The position numbers were made by a program, and so were the translations under genes. A DNA stretch of 64,000 nucleotides, taken from positions 42,174 through 106,173 of the forward strand of contig QNGE01002687.1 in NCBI GenBank assembly GCA_008508345.1, in the 5' to 3' direction. The notes beneath the pieces were generated by a model. The model was not told where the DNA came from and did no database searches. It worked only from the letters and a program-made list of their open reading frames with translations. Shown piece after piece: positions 59,371 to 64,000 of the stretch. Numbering within the stretch: the first letter of the stretch is position 1; each line of letters starts with the position of its first letter. Source of the DNA: Paragonimus westermani (Eukaryota; Platyhelminthes; Trematoda; Plagiorchiida; Troglotrematidae).

Positions 59371-59527
59371 GTCATCACCACCACCAACAACAAATGCAGC
59401 AGGACATAAGTGGTTCTAACTGACAATCAACTGCTACACAACCACAAAGAAGCAAGCCCTGTACAGAAAGAGAGAAAAAGAAAAAAACGGGGAGGGGGAA
59501 GGGACTTGACTACAAAAAATAGTTACG
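59371..59527 (-). mobile_element. RTE 3' end fragment, inverted
   Basis: Reverse complement of the RTE 3' UTR: caccaccaccaacaacaaat (tail remnant), then gtacagaaagagagaaaaag, gggaagggacttgactac and an aaaaatagttacg end. It abuts, head to head, the plus-strand RTE copy that begins at 59528. Confidence 0.75.
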
Positions 59528-59544
59528 ATACTGATTGCCATACT

Positions 59545-60183
59545 TAAGAAAGGTATCAGGAGCCCTTGTGAAAAACATGGGGGAATTAGGTGGACCTCAG
59601 TTGTTTATAGAATTCTGGCATCCATTATACTTCGTCCACTCACAGTAGCTCAAGAGGCAAACATTAGGGAAGAGCAGGCAGGGTTTCAGCCCGGAAGGAG
59701 GCACACTGCTCGAATTTTCACTCTCTATCAAATTCTGGAGCAACGTCATGTGTACCGCCAGCCAACAATTACCGTATTTCTCAACTTCAAGGGTGCGTTC
59801 GACTCAGTGGACCGATTTACACTTTTAGAATCACTTAAACGCAGGGGTATATCGACCAAGTATGTGAATATATTGTTGGCGTTTTATTCCCATACTTCGG
59901 TCCAGGTTAGCGTATACGGTGAACTATACGACAAGTTCGGCACTATGAGTGGCGTACATCAAGGCTGTCCACTTCTGTCAGACAAAATAATGGACTGTCT
60001 GTGGAATCTGCAAGATGCCGGCGTAAACCTATTGCCTGGCGGGAGGCTGACTGGTCTTGGCGTATTGCTGTCTATGGTAATGATGACTGGTCTTGGTGTA
60101 TTGCTGTCTATGGTAATGACGACTGGTCTTGATTATGTTGACGATAAGGTGTTGCTGTTTGACAACCAACACAAACAATACTA
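59545..60183 (+). pseudogene. RTE reverse transcriptase, degenerate
   Basis: EEQAGFQPGR, then TVFLNFKGAFDSVDRFTLLE (block A with the first catalytic Asp of the D-Y-K-G motif changed to Asn), MSGVHQGCPLLS with a deletion of the following F-L-F-N-F-V block, a 36-nt in-frame tandem duplication (TGLGVLLSMVM twice) and DYVDDKVLLFDNQHKQ. Non-functional. Confidence 0.82.
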
Positions 60184-60497
60184 GACGCTATTTCTCCCTC
60201 TGCTAAATACTTCGAAATGCGTTTTGCAGCCTCAAAATACTTCTGCAGGATTGCTGCGATTACGCAGATTTAATGTTAGATAATGAAGTGATGGGGTTGC
60301 TGACCAGTTTGTATACCTGGGAAGCTGCACCGGCGACGATGGAACTGTAAGGGATGAAATAGAAGTGTCTATCTCTAAGGCTGGGGCGGCGTTCGCAACT
60401 CTGGGGCACCTCTGGCGACAGAGAGGTATCTCTGTGAAGCTTAAGGGTAGCGTATATTAGACAACAATGAGGGCTGTATTACTTCACAGCAGCGAAA

Positions 60498-61055
60498 CCT
60501 GGCCGGTCAGAGTAGAAGACGTGAACCGTCGTCAGGTAGTTGACCACCAATGTTTCCGTTCAATCGCTCGTACTGAATGGCACCAGTGAGTAAGCAGCCA
60601 ATGGGTTGGGAAGCGGGTGCTTGGCACTGATTGTCAAACGAGTGCTTTTGTTCACTCCTTACATTTGCACAGACTCAAATGGTTTGGTCATCTACTGAGG
60701 GAACCAGCTAATCGTCTACCGCACCGAACACTGTTTGCCGACGCTGAAGCCGACTGATGTAACGTTCCAGTTGGACAGATGATGACCTGGTAGGAAGAAA
60801 TGATAATGTGCACGAACGGTTTGACCACCGTAGGTCGGGTTCTTCTCCCAGGCTGAGGCCCTCGCGATTCCCACAGTCGGTGACTGGAGACTTTAAGTGA
60901 GATGGTGAGTTGTCTGTGAAGTGAGCGCATTCAATGATGCGGGGCAGCGAAAGCCGTAAGGAGGCTGTCTTGCTTATGGCGCGTTATTTCTACTCACAGC
61001 TCGGTTGTTTGTTTGCTTGCAAGATGTAGACACCTTGATGTTGAATGTTTGAATG
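60498..61055 (+). repeat. Segment identical to 48797-49354
   Basis: 558 nt at constant offset 11701 without mismatches by eye, including shared disabling stops. Flanking RTE sequence is clearly divergent on both sides. Confidence 0.88.
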
Positions 61056-61225
61056 TGGACGTAGCTATTTTTTGTAGTTAGTTGCCTTCCCATCCCCTCT
61101 TTTCTTTCTCTCTCTTCCTATGCAAGGTTTTCTTTTTCATTTTCATGATAGTGTGACAGTTAAGCATCAGTGAGAACTGCTGATAAATTGATGTCTACGA
61201 TGATTTTGATGATGATGAGAATAAA

Positions 61226-62162
61226 CTTAAATACAAACGGTTCAAGATTTAGCAGACTCTTAGTCTGCGTTTTTGTTCAATGAACTGTCCAAAGTGATAC
61301 ACACCAGCGGTCTCTTTTATGTAGCAGCACATTTTTCACTGCCAAAAGGCCGAGGTTCTCAGGTTTCTAAATGCCGAACAGTTCTGTGGTAACCGAGGAC
61401 TCAAATGCAATGGGAACAGTTTAGGCTTTTCCTTCTCTCCTTCAGTTCCTACCCATTCCTCTTCTGTGCCCTATTCGTTCCTCCTCCCAGTTTTCACCGT
61501 GCTTGGTTTTGACAATGGACGGCAATGAGAATATAACACTGAGGAAATAGCTAGGTGAGGAAAGGAAACAACTGTCGACTATCCGTTGGCAGTCAAAACG
61601 TAAGGTTTGTTTTTCACGTTCCGAAGGTAGATCGACCAAATATTTGTGTTAGATGATCCCACATTTGACAAACCTAACACATTTCCGACGAACTGAAAAT
61701 CATTCTACATTGATCCCAAACTTCCAGATACCAAGAAGACCACTGCCGAATGGTTAACACAAAGCTGATTAAACGCGTTCGCCAAAGTGCGTCTGTCCCC
61801 ATTACCATACTTGGCAAATAAAACCTAGTGGATTAATTTCAAAGTAGAATGCATATGAACAGTCTGGTCAGTCCAGTTAACATTATTTCCTACATGATCA
61901 TCCGACATAATGGCCACATCATGATGCGATTGAGTGAATAGTGCAGCACATTGTTTGGCGGCATCTGAGAAAGGTAGCATCAAGAATATGGGCAGTATGA
62001 GATGTCGGTCAGAAGCATTCGAAATCGTTGCGATTGCAGGTCGATTAAAGTAAACAAGCGCGACCCAAATTTAAATATAAAAGGGATTTGCTAGCGCATG
62101 TTGAAAATATTGAATCACGTACACCGTCAAGAACTTAACAAGCCCATATCTGTTAAAAGACA
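61226..62162. other. Unassigned sequence between RTE and Penelope end
   Basis: AT-rich with no gene, RNA or repeat that I recognise. Confidence 0.5.
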
Positions 62163-62430
62163 CCCATCCTTTTGATGGTTGGGAACAGTGGTGGTGTTGT
62201 TCGTAGCTCCGGTTGACGGTTTTGGTATTGATATGTTCGCCTAGCTTAGCATTTGGGTTGCAAACTTTTCATCACCAAGCGAGGTGACATCATTAGTGCG
62301 TGAGTGTTTCAGCGTATGAACATTCAAAATTATACGCTGAAACACTCACGCACTGGTGATGTCACCTCGCTTGGTGATGAAACGTTTGCAACCTAAATGC
62401 CAAGCTCGGCAAACATATCAATACCAAGAA
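62163..62430. repeat. Penelope-like terminal repeat, near-perfect palindrome
   Basis: Arms 62222-62317 and 62332-62427 are inverted copies (about 96 nt, few mismatches) around a 14-nt loop. The outer left flank (ggtggtgttgttcgtagctc..ggttttggtattgat) is the Penelope terminus also seen at 28.1 kb. The structure fits a head-to-head pair of Penelope pseudo-LTR ends. Confidence 0.78.
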
Positions 62431-64000
62431 ACCCATCCTGTTGAAAGCGCCTAACGGACAGAAGCAGAACGGGTTAGCACATCTGGTTCACCATATTATC
62501 AGAATAGACTGGTCAATCGCGATATTCTGTTGCTAAATCAAACGTGACCTAAACTTTGAACATGGAGTCCTCCGCAAATCCAGTCAAGCTTACGAAGTGT
62601 GCTTTGCATAACAAATCAATTCCAACGCAGGTTACCCAACCTACAGGTTCAAGTGAGCCACTTGACCTGTAAGTAACACCTATTCGGCGTCCGAGAATGT
62701 CAAACCGAGAACCACTTACCCGAGTTTGCTGTAACAGTCGCTAGAGATTTAAGCAGAGGTTTTGTGTACACATTAGGGGTACACAACTGACACATCCGAA
62801 AGCCTGATCGTCGGGATCATTCTGGCGGAATAAACCTGTTTTCAGCTTTTCACTGATGAGGCTAGTTAGCGCTGTCCATTGCTTGTTGATGTGGACTTGT
62901 TATATGTCAGTTAGAATGGGACTGATTTTTTCCGGCTGTGATGACTCAATTCTTTTGTCATCTTTTCAGTCTTACAGATCCAAACTTCTAAGTGTTTCAT
63001 CCCAAACAGTTCATCGACGTTACCCACAAAGGTATAGCGCACAATCAGATTTGCGTACGTTGTTTGTTCTACCTAACCTGTACAGTTTTCATGAAACCGA
63101 AAGCTACACAAACTTTTGATAACCGTATCAATTCAAACTTTTTGAATGGGATCTCGCCTAAATTGTAAATCCTATTCCTGCCTGTCACCTTATTACAGGC
63201 GGATCTGGCAAATCGGTCTCGTTGTGCAAGTACATCGAAGCGAGTAGCACAAATCTTGGCTAATATAGGAGTTGGGATAATGTCCTTTGAAATACAAAGC
63301 TGATAGGTTGCATTGAAAAGTGATTTAAAAGCTTGCATCTTTATAAACAATGGTCTGGTAAGACGGCCACAGCTACACTCTGTAGCTGTGACCGTTTGAC
63401 CCACAGTGTCATCGAAACACCAAGAATGCTTAAGGAAAGTCACAAATCTTTTGGAAATAAAGCAATGAAAATGAGGGACGTGGCAGTCTTATAGAAGACA
63501 CAATGTGGTTCCAAAATGAAAACACTGATTGTAGAAAGGTAAGCAAACCCATGTACGGAATTTAGCATAAAAATCCCAACAATAGTAGATACAACAAAAG
63601 TAGACTGAGTTGGATTATATGAAATTTCGAGGGTATATCAGTGAACCTAACTGCTTGCGAAGCAATCGGTTTTATAGCACTGACGATTAGATATGTTGCG
63701 CAGGTATTACGTCAGATTGCAACAGTCAACATCCATGACAAGAATTAGAAAGTGGAGAACAGGAACATAAAAGTAAACGACGCCAAAGTGCTTTGGAAAC
63801 TAAACACAAAGTAAAGATAACCGATAAATCCACTCATCTTAGTGAAAGCTTCAGCGTCTATCGCTAACAAGGTAGGGTTTGTGGCAGAGATTCACTGGGC
63901 ATGCAAACATGACGCGTGAAAACAACCACCAAACCGAACGCATGCCTCCGATGTAGTTTGACAAAAGCACATTTACACCACTACGATTCACTGAGTAAAA
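62394..64000 (+). repeat. Duplicated block, copy 2
   Basis: Matches 49908-51514 at offset 12486. Begins inside the right arm of the palindrome and runs off the window end, so the full length is unknown. Contains the same unrecognised ORFs as copy 1 (62856-63119, 63069-63443). Confidence 0.9.

Larger units (their letters stand above)
59528..61225 (+). mobile_element. RTE retrotransposon, RT to 3' end
   Basis: 5'-truncated copy with RT domain, post-RT region and 3' UTR, ending in a short gatgatttt/gatgatgatgag tail at about 61198-61225. The coding region has many stops. The part 60498-61055 is identical to 48797-49354. Confidence 0.88.

Noticed and set aside
1..64000. CRISPR arrays, prophage, operons, rRNA genes
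   Set aside because: No direct-repeat arrays with spacers, no bacterial gene organisation and no rRNA-like sequence seen; the window is metazoan.

Overview
The window is eukaryotic nuclear DNA, most likely from a digenean trematode (liver or lung fluke type). It shows GT-AG spliced genes, very short introns (36-41 nt) next to very long ones, flatworm-type RTE, Ty3/gypsy (including a CsRn1-like gag) and Penelope-like retroelements, tRNA-derived SINEs, and a short repeat carrying a hammerhead ribozyme core like the schistosome Sm-alpha family. There are no bacterial operons, CRISPR arrays or prophage. Three runs of N (2389-2662, 27138-27544 and the single base 49907) mark assembly gaps, all inside or beside repeats.

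Two host genes can be reconstructed, both on the minus strand. (1) A TBC1D30-like RabGAP spans at least 952-32623. Six exons were found, and the core ones are confirmed by matching splice phases. Both catalytic fingers of the TBC domain are visible. The 3' end lies beyond the left edge and the 5' end was not located with certainty (candidate exon at 42135-42413). (2) A complete MED20 (Mediator head subunit) gene lies at 57076-58221, in five exons with consistent phases encoding 257 aa. Its first coding exon is only 17 nt and three of its introns are 36-41 nt. A splice acceptor sits 5 nt upstream of the start codon, so spliced-leader trans-splicing is possible.

Layout. 1-15 kb: 3' half of TBC1D30, with an RTE fragment (1.8-3.0 kb) and hammerhead-SINE relics in the introns. 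15-32 kb: one very long TBC1D30 intron holding an RTE 3' end with an (ATC)n tail, a decayed Ty3/gypsy pol with its 3' LTR (19.1-22.5 kb), the hammerhead SINE (23.7 kb), a tRNA-SINE relic and a Penelope-like RT (27.0-28.2 kb). 32-57 kb: gene-poor, with scattered retroelement fragments, a solo LTR matching the gypsy LTR (41.0-41.4 kb), a MITE with about 110-nt inverted repeats (48.3-48.7 kb), a CsRn1-like gag cut by the single N, head-to-head SINEs (51.5-52.1 kb) and a few unplaced coding-like ORFs. 57-58.2 kb: MED20. 59-64 kb: a longer RTE copy, a Penelope-end palindrome, and a second copy of DNA seen at 48.8-51.5 kb.

The 49908-51514 segment reappears, apparently identical, at 62394-64000, starting at the base after the lone N. 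This is either a very recent duplication or, more likely, an assembly artefact. The repeats explain most of the non-genic structure. The points most worth following are the hammerhead SINE, the Penelope termini (palindromic and possibly ribozyme-bearing), the MITE and the compact MED20 gene. I do not see a novel multi-gene system here.
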